Source: DATMBF01 sp035559595
GTDB taxonomy: Bacteria; Bacteroidota; Ignavibacteria; UBA10030
Length of the DNA stretch: 64,000 bases
Direction of reading: 5' to 3'
Assembly (NCBI GenBank): GCA_035559595.1
Contig: DATMBF010000015.1
Location: 68,147 to 132,146, forward strand
In this document: positions 9,104 through 18,358 of the stretch, one piece after another
Layout of the letters: the number at the start of each line of letters is the position of its first letter
How positions within the stretch are numbered: the first letter of the stretch is position 1
Made by a program: the position numbers and the translations under genes
Notes under the pieces: generated by a model
Seen by the model: only the letters and a program-made list of their open reading frames with translations
What the model was told of the DNA's origin: nothing
The model's database searches: none

Positions 9104-10681
9104 TTACAAGCGAGCGACTCGAACATCATACACACCATCGACGTCGCGAAGTCGTACGAGAATGTCAGAGGGAATCGGACTGTCGACAGTAATAACAGTT
9201 ACTGCTTTTCCCCCCGCTTTCTCACGACCTAAGGCAAGACCAGCGATGTTGATCCCTTGGTCGGCAAGGATGCCCCCGACTTTCGCCAGCATTCCGGGTC
9301 TGTCAACGTTGTGGTAGAAGAGGAGATAACCTTCAGGGTTAATTTCGAGAAGATAACCGTCCACTTCAACGATGCGGAGATGGGAGTCCCCAAACACTGT
9401 GCCGGAAAGTGTTCGTTGCTCGCGCCCTGAATCGAACTGAACCGAGATGAGATGGGAATACGTAGAATGCTCACTCTGCCATTGGCTGTTCACCACGATC
9501 CCCGCCTCTCTTGCTATCACCGGTGCATTAATAAGATTGACCGGCTCGGTCATAAGACGGGAGAACACTCCTTTGAGAACTGAAGCGGCTACGAGATCAA
9601 CGCTCGACGCGAGGAATCCACCAAAACAGGTAATGGTGATTCGTTTGATCCCATCCCCCATGAGCTGCGCTTGCAAAAGGCCAAGTTTTTCCGCCAACTG
9701 AACATAGGGCTTGACCTCTTTTTTGAGCGCAAGTTGAACAACATCCGCATTGACTGCACCGACGATTCCCCTTTCTTTGAGCATGTCACTAATTTGCTGC
9801 GCAATCTGTCGCGCCACTTTCTCCTGCGCCTCCTCGGTGGAAGCCCCGAGATGCGGTGTAGCAATAACATGAGGATGTTTCAGGAGTGGATGATCGCCCG
9901 GCGGCTCCTGTTCAAAAACATCGAGTGCAGCACCGGCCACCTTTCCCGATTGAAGCCCCTTGAGAAGGGCGTTTTCGTCGACAATCCCACCTCTCGCGCA
10001 GTTAATGATACGCACACCGTCTTTGCACTGAGCAAGAGCCCTTTCGCCAATTAGTCCTCGCGTTTCTTCTGACAAAGGTGTATGAACGGAAATGAAATCC
10101 GAACGTTTGTAAAGCTCACCCAACGGCACCAATTCGACGCCCAATTTCGCCGCGAGCTCGGCCGAGAGCACCGGATCAAATCCAATGACAATCATACCGA
10201 ATGCCTGACAACGAACCGCAACCTCCCTGCCAACCTTCCCCAACCCCACGATACCAATGGTTTTTCCATGCAGTTCAGTTCCGGTAAACTGTTTCCTGTC
10301 CCATTTCCCGCGCTTCAATGACTCCCACGCCTGAGGGATGTTTCTGGAGAGAGACAGTAAAAGAGAGATCGTATGTTCGGCGGTGGAGATGGTATTGCCG
10401 CCCGGAGTGTTCATCACAACAATCCCCCGTCGGGTTGCCGCTTCAACATCGATGTTATCGACGCCTGCACCGGCACGACCGACAACTTTCAGGCGCCTGG
10501 CTTCCGCAAGGAGTGAAGCGGTTACCTGCGTGCTGCTGCGAACGACCAGAGCATCATAGTTACTTATGAGGGATTTGAGCTCAGCTTCCGGTAAGGTTGG
10601 CTTCACATCGACAGCAAAACCCTCCGCTTTGAGGAGATCCGCACAGACGGGTTCTACTTGGTCAGTAATGAGGATGTTCAA
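9104..10681 (-). CDS. serA: D-3-phosphoglycerate dehydrogenase
   Basis: 525 residues, the long SerA form. It catalyses the first committed step of serine synthesis, NAD-dependent oxidation of 3-phosphoglycerate to 3-phosphohydroxypyruvate. The nucleotide-binding motif is GIVGLGKVG (about 144-152). The catalytic Arg lies in CARGGIVDE, the Glu in DVFEQEP and the His in TPHLGAS. The C-terminus has an intervening domain and a final ACT domain (NVDRPGMLAKVGGIL) for serine feedback. The start appears to be TTG at 10681 with no obvious SD, but the N-terminus MNILITDQ matches family length. It follows an aminotransferase gene by 54 nt, forming a serine unit. Confidence 0.95.
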   Translation of the reverse strand: MNILITDQVEPVCADLLKAEGFAVDVKPTLPEAELKSLISNYDALVVRSSTQVTASLLAEARRLKVVGRAGAGVDNIDVEAATRRGIVVMNTPGGNTISTAEHTISLLLSLSRNIPQAWESLKRGKWDRKQFTGTELHGKTIGIVGLGKVGREVAVRCQAFGMIVIGFDPVLSAELAAKLGVELVPLGELYKRSDFISVHTPLSEETRGLIGERALAQCKDGVRIINCARGGIVDENALLKGLQSGKVAGAALDVFEQEPPGDHPLLKHPHVIATPHLGASTEEAQEKVARQIAQQISDMLKERGIVGAVNADVVQLALKKEVKPYVQLAEKLGLLQAQLMGDGIKRITITCFGGFLASSVDLVAASVLKGVFSRLMTEPVNLINAPVIAREAGIVVNSQWQSEHSTYSHLISVQFDSGREQRTLSGTVFGDSHLRIVEVDGYLLEINPEGYLLFYHNVDRPGMLAKVGGILADQGINIAGLALGREKAGGKAVTVITVDSPIPSDILVRLRDVDGVYDVRVARL

Positions 10682-10735
10682 GAGAAAGTAGCTTGTGGTT
10701 CGTGGTTTGAGATTCGTGTTTTCGTAAGAAAACTT

Positions 10736-11869
10736 TCAATCAAAAAGAGCGCTTTGGGTGGCTTTTAGCCCTGATCCTATCTCGAATGAATACCCGCACT
10801 CTCTCAACGTGAATTCCAATGCTGAAATCATCACAATCATGTCGAGTGCGTCATAGTAACCGAGATGAGAGATGCGGAAGATCTTTCCGGCGTAATCATC
10901 CTGTCCGCCGGCAATCGTGATCCCATATTTTCCTTTGAGAACCTTTACGAACGCCCTCCACTCGACTTCTGCCGGCAGCCAAACAGGAGTGACGGCATTG
11001 GAGGGGGAATCTGAGAACAAACGCAATCCAAGCGCCTTGACACCCGCCCGAAGAGCCGAAGCGAGTTTCTCGTGCCGTCGCCAGATTGCCTCGATTCCTT
11101 CGTTCCGGATCATCTCCAGCGCCTTATCTAAACCGACGATGAGCGAGACGGCAGGGGTAAACGGCGTATCGTTGGTCTGAAGCGACTTCAGCGCGCGTCT
11201 CAGATCAAAATAGAATCGTGGCATCGTCGATGATTCCATGGCGTTTACGGCCCGTTGGCTAAGAGCAACAAACGCAAGCCCCGGGGGAATCATCAATCCT
11301 TTTTGCGACCCGGTCACGCAAGCGTCGATTCCCCATTCATCAAACCGGAACTCATGCGCACCAATGGACGTAATCCCATCAACACAAACAAAGGCGTCGG
11401 AATTCTCGCGGATAACTTTCGCCAATACCTTGATATTCGTCGCTGTTCCTGTGGATGTCTCACTGTGGGTGAGATAAACAGCTTTCGCGTCGGGATTCGC
11501 CTTCAAGGCGCTTCGTATCTCTGCTTCCGTAGGCGCCTTTCCCCACTCTGTTTTGATTTCCTGAACGTTGAGGCCGAAGGCACGGGGCATCTTCACCCAA
11601 CGCTCGCCGAACTTCCCCCCATTAACCGAGATGATGGTATCACCGGGCGAGAACAGACTGACAAACGTAGCTTCCATACCACCTGTCCCGGAACTGGTGA
11701 GGGTCAGGACAGGCTGCTTTGTTTGGAAGAGGTATTTCAACCCTTCGTTAACACGTGAGAAGACTTCTTGGAACTCAGGGTTGCGATGATGAATAATCGG
11801 CTCCGCCATTCTCAACATGACGGATTCCGGTATAGGTGTGGGTCCGGGTGTAAAAAGACGTTTCTTCAA
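10736..11869 (-). CDS. Class V aminotransferase, probable phosphoserine (or alanine-glyoxylate type) aminotransferase
   Basis: 377-residue fold-type I PLP enzyme. It begins with the LFTPGPTPIPE motif, has SSGTGGMEA for phosphate binding, a VDGITSIG segment (D164) and the PLP lysine K190 in GSQKGLMIPPG. The sequence belongs to the alanine-glyoxylate/serine-pyruvate branch rather than classical SerC. Its position directly before serA makes 3-phosphohydroxypyruvate transamination the likely role, as in other organisms that use this branch for serine synthesis. Serine-glyoxylate aminotransferase remains possible. The start is TTG at 11869; no good SD is visible. Confidence 0.85.
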   Translation of the reverse strand: MKKRLFTPGPTPIPESVMLRMAEPIIHHRNPEFQEVFSRVNEGLKYLFQTKQPVLTLTSSGTGGMEATFVSLFSPGDTIISVNGGKFGERWVKMPRAFGLNVQEIKTEWGKAPTEAEIRSALKANPDAKAVYLTHSETSTGTATNIKVLAKVIRENSDAFVCVDGITSIGAHEFRFDEWGIDACVTGSQKGLMIPPGLAFVALSQRAVNAMESSTMPRFYFDLRRALKSLQTNDTPFTPAVSLIVGLDKALEMIRNEGIEAIWRRHEKLASALRAGVKALGLRLFSDSPSNAVTPVWLPAEVEWRAFVKVLKGKYGITIAGGQDDYAGKIFRISHLGYYDALDMIVMISALEFTLRECGYSFEIGSGLKATQSALFD

Positions 11870-12013
11870 ATGGGAATCTCAGGTTTTTTGCTGAGATTTT
11901 TCTCGCCTCTCCCCTCTTAGGGAGATTACAGGGAGTCTCGCTTTTCTGATGAGCTCTTAGCGCGGATCGGATGAAATTAACAGAAAGCTAAGGCAGAATC
12001 AAGGTCAGGAAAC

Positions 12014-12045
12014 AAAAACCCCGACCGGAATTCATGAGGTCGGGG
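12014..12045 (-). terminator. Intrinsic terminator closing the ribosomal-protein cluster
   Basis: An 8-bp GC-rich stem (CCCCGACC at 12019-12026 with GGTCGGGG at 12038-12045) is followed on the minus strand by TTTTTGTTT. It lies about 30 nt beyond the ysxC stop codon. Confidence 0.9.
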
Positions 12046-12076
12046 CTTGTGAGAATCGTTCTCAATCAAATGTGAG

Positions 12077-12706
12077 TCAGACTGCCTCTTTCTTTTGAGG
12101 ATGTGTTTCGTTGAGATGATCCTCGATGAGTTTCAGTAGTTCAGCGCGGCCATCTCCATTGATAATCGAGAACGGAACAATGCCTCGGCAGCATCCTTCG
12201 GCCAATTGACTCTGAAATTGTTCCTTGTATGCCTCGATTTGCTTCTTCAACTTACTCACGGGCATCTTGTCGGCTTTCGTGAGAACCAGAAGATAAGGGA
12301 CTTCGTAGTAGTCGAGCCAGTCCATCATCATCAGATCAAGTGGGGTTGGCTCTTGCCGCGAATCGACGAGCTGCATCGCCAGACTGATCGGCCCGCCACG
12401 CTTCAGGAAATCCTCGATAAGACGCTTCCATCCGGCTCGCATTTGCTCCGGAACCTTCGCATAGCCATAACCCGGAAGGTCAACGAAGTAGAAGGTATTG
12501 TTAATGATGTAATAGTTGATCTCCCGTGTCTTCCCTGGAGTGGAACTTGACCTGGCGAGGTTCTTCTTGTTGCAGAGTTTGTTCAGCAGTGACGACTTCC
12601 CCACGTTCGAGCGTCCGATAAAAAGGACTTCTCGAAGTTCATTCTTGGGCAGCTGGCGAAGATCCGCTACCCCTTGCAAGAATTCAGCTGAGTTGATCTT
12701 GAGCAT
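12077..12706 (-). CDS. ysxC: Ribosome-biogenesis GTPase YsxC/EngB
   Basis: 209-residue TRAFAC-class GTPase needed for late 50S assembly. G1 is GRSNVGKSS (31-39), G3 is DLPGYG and G4 is LTKAD. An ATG start at 12706 with GAGG 8 nt upstream is preferred over the in-frame GTG three codons earlier, which overlaps that SD. It is the last gene of the long cluster, 50 nt after rplQ and directly before the terminator, so it is probably co-transcribed with the alpha operon. Confidence 0.95.
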   Translation of the reverse strand: MLKINSAEFLQGVADLRQLPKNELREVLFIGRSNVGKSSLLNKLCNKKNLARSSSTPGKTREINYYIINNTFYFVDLPGYGYAKVPEQMRAGWKRLIEDFLKRGGPISLAMQLVDSRQEPTPLDLMMMDWLDYYEVPYLLVLTKADKMPVSKLKKQIEAYKEQFQSQLAEGCCRGIVPFSIINGDGRAELLKLIEDHLNETHPQKKEAV

Positions 12707-12756
12707 AAAGGGCACCTCGTTGTTTGACTCAGAAGGAGAACTTGCTTCTTGAACAA

Positions 12757-13284
12757 TTACGACTTCGCTGCTTCTGCTTCTTTCTTGGACCCGCTCAGCT
12801 CGGCTTGTGCCGTTGCGGCGTCTGTCTTCTTCTTCCGCTGTTGCTGGGTTTTCTGCTTGGCGACAGATGGCTTTGGAGCAGCTTTTTCCTGACCGGTGTT
12901 GTAGTCCACAAGCTCAAGAAGTGCCAGCTCGGCGCCATCCCCATGGCGTCGGCCAAGCTTCACAACTCGTGTGTAGCCCCCGGGACGCGTTCCCACTTTG
13001 TGGGCAATCTCATTGAACAGCGTAGAAACCGCAGCCCGATCGCGGAGGAAGGAAAACACTACACGTCTCGCGTGAACATCCTTTGGCTTTCCGTCCGTCT
13101 CCCGCTGAACTGCCCTCTTCGCGCGGGTAATCAGCTTTTCAACAACCATTCGGGTTTCCTTCGCTTTCGCGACCGTGGTTCGAATCTTTTTATGCTGAAT
13201 CAGCGAGGCACTGAGAGCGGAAAGAAGAGCGCGTCGGTGACTTGCCGTTCGTTTAAGCTTTCGTCCTGATTTCAGATGACGCAT
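12757..13284 (-). CDS. rplQ: 50S ribosomal protein L17 with long Lys/Ala-rich tail
   Basis: 175 residues. The first ~120 are canonical L17 (MRHLKSGRKLKRTASHRRAL start, GGYTRVVKLGRRHGDGAE near the end). After that comes a ~50-residue low-complexity tail of Lys, Ala, Gln and Glu. E. coli L17 is 127 residues, so the tail is an addition, probably disordered and RNA-contacting. It is 18 nt downstream of rpoA, the usual alpha-operon order. Confidence 0.98.
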   Translation of the reverse strand: MRHLKSGRKLKRTASHRRALLSALSASLIQHKKIRTTVAKAKETRMVVEKLITRAKRAVQRETDGKPKDVHARRVVFSFLRDRAAVSTLFNEIAHKVGTRPGGYTRVVKLGRRHGDGAELALLELVDYNTGQEKAAPKPSVAKQKTQQQRKKKTDAATAQAELSGSKKEAEAAKS

Positions 13285-13302
13285 GGAGAATCCTTCTCTC
13301 TC

Positions 13303-14292
13303 TTATTCGTTTCCGTCTTTGAGATACTTGTCCACATCCATGCCGAAACTCAGCCCCAATTCCTCTACAATGGCAGAGAGCTCGGCGAGCGACTTACGAC
13401 CGAAGTTGCGGAACTTGAGTAACTCAGCCTCATCGCGCCTGACAAGATCGGCAATCGTCTTGATGTTCGCCGAACGCAGACAGTTGTGCGACCGTACAGA
13501 AAGCTCGAGGTCGTCGACCGACATCATCAGAGCCTTGCGGATTTGCGCAACCTTGGCATCCTCCACTGTCTCCACTTTTTCGACCTCGGGCTCCGCATCA
13601 AAATTGATGAAGAGTTGAATGTGATCGCGGAGGATTTTTCCGGCATGCGTCAACGCTTCCTCAGGCGTTAGCGAACCATCGGTTTCCACTTCGAGGATGA
13701 GTTTCTCGAAATCCGTCACACCACCAACCCGTGTCGGCTCCACGAAAAATCGAACATTCTTGATCGGTGTAAAGATAGAGTCAATGGCGATTGTTCCGAT
13801 TGGCTGATCCGGCGACTTGTTCTCTTCAGCCGGAACGTACCCCTTCCCGCGGCCAAGACGCAGTTCGAGTTCGAACTCCGCATCCTTGTTCAGAGTAGCC
13901 AGATGAAGCTCGGGGTTGAGGATTTCGATTTCTTCGGTGAACTTTTGAATATCCCCCGCCTTCAGCTCACCGGCACCTTTCAACGCCATCACCACCTTGT
14001 TCGCCTTCTTGTTGATCGGCCGGATGCGAACCTGTTTGAGATTGAGAATCAAATCGGCAACGTCTTCCACCACTCCTTTGATCGTCGAGAACTCGTGTTG
14101 AATTCCCTCAATACGGATTGCCGTAATCGCCGTGCCGGGGAGCGACGAGAGAAGCACGCGGCGGAAGGAATTCCCCAGCGTTACGCCAAATCCCTTCTCC
14201 AGGGGCTGGACAGTAAAGCGTCCGAACGTTCGAGTATGGGACGACTCATCAAGCTCAATCTTTTCCGGCATTTCTAATTGTGTAGTGCTCAT
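13303..14292 (-). CDS. rpoA: RNA polymerase alpha subunit
   Basis: 329 residues. The N-terminal assembly domain contains GFGVTLGNSFRRVLLSSLPG, the contact surface for beta and beta'. A linker of about 15 residues (EPEVEKVETVED) leads to the C-terminal domain (about 245-320, LELSVRSHNCLRSANI and FGRKSLAEL), which binds UP elements and activators. It lies between rpsD and rplQ, as in most alpha operons. Confidence 0.99.
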   Translation of the reverse strand: MSTTQLEMPEKIELDESSHTRTFGRFTVQPLEKGFGVTLGNSFRRVLLSSLPGTAITAIRIEGIQHEFSTIKGVVEDVADLILNLKQVRIRPINKKANKVVMALKGAGELKAGDIQKFTEEIEILNPELHLATLNKDAEFELELRLGRGKGYVPAEENKSPDQPIGTIAIDSIFTPIKNVRFFVEPTRVGGVTDFEKLILEVETDGSLTPEEALTHAGKILRDHIQLFINFDAEPEVEKVETVEDAKVAQIRKALMMSVDDLELSVRSHNCLRSANIKTIADLVRRDEAELLKFRNFGRKSLAELSAIVEELGLSFGMDVDKYLKDGNE

Positions 14293-14368
14293 ACGCTCAC
14301 TTTCCCCTCGACTTCACGCGAGGAAATTAAAGATCAGCGCCGCTGTCGGCGCCAATCGGTCGATCACA

Positions 14369-14998
14369 TTACTTGGAATACAACTCGACTATGAGTTGCT
14401 CGTTTGCATTCAACGGAATATCTGCACGTTCCGGAACCTGCAGGAACGTACCCGTCATCGTCGCCTTGTCCAGACTCAGCCATGGAAGCATGGCGGTGTC
14501 CTTCATTCGCTTCATGGCATCATGGATAAGCTGCAGCTTTCTGCTCTTCTCGCGCACCTGAATGACATCTCCGGGATTGACGAGATACGACGGAATATCC
14601 ACATGTTTGTTATTCACCATAAAATGGCCATGGAGAATGAGCTGCCGTGCGGATTTCCGTGACGGAGCAAATCCCATCCGGTACACCACATTATCCAGCC
14701 GCCGCTCAAGCGTCTTGACGAGCTGCTCGCCGGTTCGACCGGTCTGCTTCAGAGCACGCTCGAAGTAATTCCGGAACTGTGCCTCAACGAGCCCGTACAT
14801 CTTCCTGACTTTCTGCTTCTCCCGAAGCTGCACGCCGTACTCAGAAATCTTCGAGCGGCGCGATTGGCCATGCTGCCCCGGAGGATAGTTTCTCCGCTCT
14901 ATGGGACACTTTTCTGTATAGCACTTCGTCCCTTTGAGGAAGAGCTTCTGTCGTTCTCGTCGGCACAGCTTACAACTGGCATCTATATATCTTGCCAT
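14369..14998 (-). CDS. rpsD: 30S ribosomal protein S4, zinc-binding form
   Basis: 209 residues. It is a primary 16S rRNA binder and in many bacteria represses its own operon. The N-terminus carries a four-cysteine zinc site (C9, C12, C26, C31), so this is the C+ type. The S4 RNA-binding domain is around 99-160 (RLDNVVYRMGFAPSRKSARQ). It lies 62 nt after rpsK and 76 nt before rpoA. Confidence 0.99.
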   Translation of the reverse strand: MARYIDASCKLCRRERQKLFLKGTKCYTEKCPIERRNYPPGQHGQSRRSKISEYGVQLREKQKVRKMYGLVEAQFRNYFERALKQTGRTGEQLVKTLERRLDNVVYRMGFAPSRKSARQLILHGHFMVNNKHVDIPSYLVNPGDVIQVREKSRKLQLIHDAMKRMKDTAMLPWLSLDKATMTGTFLQVPERADIPLNANEQLIVELYSK

Positions 14999-15060
14999 AC
15001 TTCTCCTGATTGATGATTACATACTCGAAAACGGGAACGCACGCTCCCGCTTTACGTGCT

Positions 15061-15459
15061 TTACACTCTCCGTCGTTTCGGCGGACGGCAGCCGTTATGC
15101 GGAATTGGTGTGATATCGCGGATCATCGTGATTTCCAAGCCCGCCGTCTGAAGCGATCGCACGGCCGCCTCTCGACCCGCTCCGGGACCTTTGATAAACA
15201 CTTCGACCCGGCGCAATCCAAGATCATACGCCTCCCGCGCCGCAGCTTCGGCGGAAACCTGAGCAGCATACGGAGTGTTCTTTCGCGATCCCTTGAATCC
15301 GTTCTTCCCCGCCGACGACCAGGCGATGACGTTTCCATAGAGATCCGTCAACGTGACGATCACATTGTTGAACGTCGCTTTGACGAATGCCCTGCCATTG
15401 ACGTCGACGTGAACTTTTTTCTTCTTCTTTGTAACTGGTGCTGCTGCTTGTTTTGCCAA
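15061..15459 (-). CDS. rpsK: 30S ribosomal protein S11
   Basis: 132 residues. The protein lines the platform near the mRNA Shine-Dalgarno helix. The Lys-rich N-terminus (VTKKKKKVH) is followed by the S11 core (ATFNNVIVTLTD, SSAGKNGFKGSRKNTPYAAQ). The C-terminus DITPIPHNGCRPPKRRRV is diagnostic. It sits between rpsM and rpsD. Confidence 0.99.
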   Translation of the reverse strand: MAKQAAAPVTKKKKKVHVDVNGRAFVKATFNNVIVTLTDLYGNVIAWSSAGKNGFKGSRKNTPYAAQVSAEAAAREAYDLGLRRVEVFIKGPGAGREAAVRSLQTAGLEITMIRDITPIPHNGCRPPKRRRV

Positions 15460-15485
15460 GTTCGGCTCCTTCGTAAGTCAACAGA

Positions 15486-15869
15486 TTACTTCTTCTCGAG
15501 CGCCTTCTTCTTGCCGGCGACTGTTTTTCTCTTTCCTTTGCGTGTCCGGGCGTTTGTGCGGGTGCGCTGGCCGCGGACGGGCAATCCTTTTCGGTGCCTC
15601 AGGCCGCGGTACGAGCCGATATCCATCAGCCGCTTCACGTTCATCTGTACTTCGCTCCGAAGTGCGCCCTCGACCTTGTAGTCCGTCTGGATGACCGACC
15701 TGATCGCCGCAACCTCCTCGTCATTCAACTCGCCGACTCGCTTATTGAGATCGACATTTGCCTTCTCGAGAATTTCGCGCGATGTTGGCCTCCCGATCCC
15801 GTAGATGTAAGTCAGCCCAATCTCGACACGCTTATTCTTTGGTAAATCGACTCCTGCTATACGAGCCAC
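15486..15869 (-). CDS. rpsM: 30S ribosomal protein S13
   Basis: 127 residues. S13 lies in the 30S head and contacts P-site tRNA and L5. MARIAGVDLPKNKRVEIGLTY at the start and the RGLRHRKGLPVRGQRT segment identify it. The C-terminal tail is Lys-rich. Translation starts at GTG (15869), with AAGGAG 6 nt upstream. It follows rpmJ by 25 nt. Confidence 0.99.
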   Translation of the reverse strand: MARIAGVDLPKNKRVEIGLTYIYGIGRPTSREILEKANVDLNKRVGELNDEEVAAIRSVIQTDYKVEGALRSEVQMNVKRLMDIGSYRGLRHRKGLPVRGQRTRTNARTRKGKRKTVAGKKKALEKK

Positions 15870-15894
15870 AGCTTCTCCTTAATGGTGAAAAGAA

Positions 15895-16008
15895 CTATCC
15901 CTGGCGCTGCTTGTGCTTCGGATTGCTGCAAATCACCTTTACCACACCTTTGCGCCGGATGACCTTGCACTTGTCACAAATCTTCTTCACTGATGATCGA
16001 ACTTTCAT
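15895..16008 (-). CDS. rpmJ: 50S ribosomal protein L36, zinc-binding form
   Basis: 37-residue gene read directly from the minus strand (MKVRSSVKKICDKCKVIRRK start). The zinc ligands are C11, C14, C27 and H32 (CX2C-X12-C-X4-H), making it the C+ type. It lies between infA and rpsM, the standard position at the spc/alpha junction. It is too short to be flagged by most ORF length cut-offs. Confidence 0.97.
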   Translation of the reverse strand: MKVRSSVKKICDKCKVIRRKGVVKVICSNPKHKQRQG

Positions 16009-16032
16009 CGCTTCTTCTCCGCCTGACGAGTT

Positions 16033-16251
16033 CTATTTGTATCGATACGTGATGCGACCTTTCGTGAGATCGTACGGAGACAGCTCCACCGTTACACGAT
16101 CACCCACAAGAATCTTGATAAAGTGCATCCGCATCTTTCCGGAAATGTGAGCCAGAATCTCCACGCCGTTATCAAGCTTGACGCGGAACGTTGCATTGGG
16201 CAACGTTTCGGTAATGACACCGTCAACCTTGATGGGACCTTGTTTTGCCAT
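16033..16251 (-). CDS. infA: Translation initiation factor IF-1
   Basis: 72 residues, the standard length. The OB-fold protein binds the 30S A site during initiation. The hallmark segments are DGVITETLPNATFRVKL, GHISGKMR-like AHISGKMRMHFIKI, and DRVTVELSPYDLTKGRITYRY. It is 6 nt after map and 24 nt before rpmJ, a common arrangement. Confidence 0.99.
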   Translation of the reverse strand: MAKQGPIKVDGVITETLPNATFRVKLDNGVEILAHISGKMRMHFIKILVGDRVTVELSPYDLTKGRITYRYK

Positions 16252-16257
16252 TCAATC

Positions 16258-17016
16258 TTATTGCGTCAGTATCTCGGCTTTGCCGTTCACAATCGCCACA
16301 GTGTGTTCGAAATGCGCCGATGGTCGGTCGTCTTCCGTCATGATTGTCCAACCATCGGGAGCAACTTGCACGCGCCACGTCCCCGCGTTGACCATCGGCT
16401 CGATAGCCAGCGTCATGCCTTCTTTCAGCTTCAGACCGGTCCGCGGTTTGCCGTAATTCGGAACTGCGGGTTCTTCATGAAGCTCTTTTCCTACGCCATG
16501 CCCCACCAGATCCCGAACCACCGAAAAGCCGTGGGCTTCGACATACTCCTGAATCGCGTGCGAGATGTCGTGCACCCTGTTCCCCGCTTTTGCTTCGGCA
16601 ATGCCCCGGTAGAGCGCTTGCTCAGTGACTCTCATCAGCCGCTGCTTCTCTTCGCTGAGCTCACCGATGGCAAACGACGCCGCTCCGTCACCATAGTAAC
16701 CATCCTTCTTCACACCGACGTCGATGGAGAGAATCTCCCCTTCTCGAAGCACGCGCTTCCCCGGAATGCCATGGACTACTTCCGAATCGATCGATGTGCA
16801 CAGCGTTGCTGGGAAGGGGGCTTGCGGCGCATGTCCGTAGCCTTTGAACGCCGGCTCACCCCCCATTGATCGAATGTACTCCTCTGCTAACCTGTCAAGC
16901 TCTTCTGTCGTCACTCCCGGCTTTGCGTGCGCACCGATGAGTTTGAGCACCTCTGCAACGATCTTACAGCTTTCTCGAATAAGCTCGATCTCTCGCTTCG
17001 ACTTGATACGCACCAT
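16258..17016 (-). CDS. map: Methionine aminopeptidase, type I
   Basis: 252 residues. It removes the initiator Met from nascent proteins. The dimetal ligands are visible: two Asp (SIDVGVKKDGYYGDGA), His (VGHGVGKELHEEP), Glu (LAIEPM) and Glu (FEHTVAI). It has no N-terminal zinc-finger extension, so it is the short type I form. It starts 7 nt after the secY stop and is followed closely by infA. Confidence 0.98.
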   Translation of the reverse strand: MVRIKSKREIELIRESCKIVAEVLKLIGAHAKPGVTTEELDRLAEEYIRSMGGEPAFKGYGHAPQAPFPATLCTSIDSEVVHGIPGKRVLREGEILSIDVGVKKDGYYGDGAASFAIGELSEEKQRLMRVTEQALYRGIAEAKAGNRVHDISHAIQEYVEAHGFSVVRDLVGHGVGKELHEEPAVPNYGKPRTGLKLKEGMTLAIEPMVNAGTWRVQVAPDGWTIMTEDDRPSAHFEHTVAIVNGKAEILTQ

Positions 17017-17023
17017 TAGATCG

Positions 17024-18358
17024 CTATCCGCGGCGTCCCCGCAAGCGACCGCTCTTCATGAAACCATCGTAATGCCGCATCAACAGGTGTGATTCAACCT
17101 GTTGCAGCGTATCCAGCGCAACTCCCACAACAATCAACAAACTTGTTCCACCAAAGAACGAGGCAAAGCTTGGCGTCACACCGAGTTTGATCATCATCGT
17201 CGGCAAGATAGCAATGAGCGCGAGGAAGATCGAACCCGGTAATGTGATCTTCGTCAGAATATTGTCAACGAACTCAGCGGTGTGGGGGCCGGGCCGAATA
17301 CCGGGGATAAACCCACCCTGCCGTTTCATCGAGTCTGCGACATCCTTCGGATTAAAGGCGATCGCAGTGTAGAAATAGGTGAAGAAGACAATCATCATCC
17401 CATAAATGATCGAGTATGTCCATGATTCGTAACTGAACCAGTCGCTCGAAAGCTCCTGGACGAATTCACTTTCCGGGAAAAACGAAAAGACGATCTGCGG
17501 AATGAACATGATTGCCTGAGCAAAAATGATCGGCATGACACCCGCCGTATTGACGCGCAACGGAATGTACTGTGTCACACCGCCATAGACCTTTCGACCG
17601 ACAACTCGTTTGGCGTACTGCACCGGTATTCGTCGGGTACCTTGTGTAACAAGGACCACACCCGCCACAATGAATCCCATAAGCACGAAGATCACCAGCT
17701 CGACAATGAAAATCCTCGCCCCGGACTGAACCACTTGAATCTCATCAAGGACCGCCGCCGGGAATCTGGCAATGATACCAATGAAGATGATAAGCGAAAT
17801 CCCGTTGCCGATTCCTCTTTCGGTGATCTGTTCTCCCAACCACATCATGAAGATCGTTCCCGCCGTCAGCGTTATGACCGTCGTTAAGGCAAACAGGAAT
17901 CCGGGCTCAGGCACAATTGGACCATCTGGCGTTGTCGTGTTGATGAGCTTGACGTAGACGCCGGTGGCCTGCAACATCGAAATCAATACCGTGCCGTAGC
18001 GCGTGTATTGCGTGATCTTCTTCCGCCCGTCTTCCCCTTCTTTCTGCAACTTTTGAAAGTACGGAACTACGGCACCAAGCAGTTGAATGACTATCGACGA
18101 ACTGATGTAGGGCATAATGCCCAGGGCAAAAATTGCCGCGTTGCTGAACGCACCCCCTACAAAGAGGTCGTAAAGTCCAAAAATTGTCCCTTCTGACGAC
18201 CGGCGAATTGTATCAGCCAGAAGAGAGGCGTCGACTCCCGGTAGCGTGATGTGCGTGCCAATGCGTACAACGATCAAGAGCGCTGTGGTAAAGAGAAGCC
18301 TCTCGCGCAGTTCTTGAATCTTAAAAATATTGGTAAAAGTCTCGGAAAGTTTGCTCAT
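17024..18358 (-). CDS. secY: Preprotein translocase subunit SecY
   Basis: 444 residues with about ten transmembrane segments, the channel of the Sec translocon with SecE (43.5 kb). Typical segments are the GIMPYISSSIVIQLL region, the ITERGIGNGISLIIF loop and the GFIPGIRPG motif near the end. It overlaps rplO by 4 nt (ATGA), indicating translational coupling. Confidence 0.99.
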   Translation of the reverse strand: MSKLSETFTNIFKIQELRERLLFTTALLIVVRIGTHITLPGVDASLLADTIRRSSEGTIFGLYDLFVGGAFSNAAIFALGIMPYISSSIVIQLLGAVVPYFQKLQKEGEDGRKKITQYTRYGTVLISMLQATGVYVKLINTTTPDGPIVPEPGFLFALTTVITLTAGTIFMMWLGEQITERGIGNGISLIIFIGIIARFPAAVLDEIQVVQSGARIFIVELVIFVLMGFIVAGVVLVTQGTRRIPVQYAKRVVGRKVYGGVTQYIPLRVNTAGVMPIIFAQAIMFIPQIVFSFFPESEFVQELSSDWFSYESWTYSIIYGMMIVFFTYFYTAIAFNPKDVADSMKRQGGFIPGIRPGPHTAEFVDNILTKITLPGSIFLALIAILPTMMIKLGVTPSFASFFGGTSLLIVVGVALDTLQQVESHLLMRHYDGFMKSGRLRGRRG

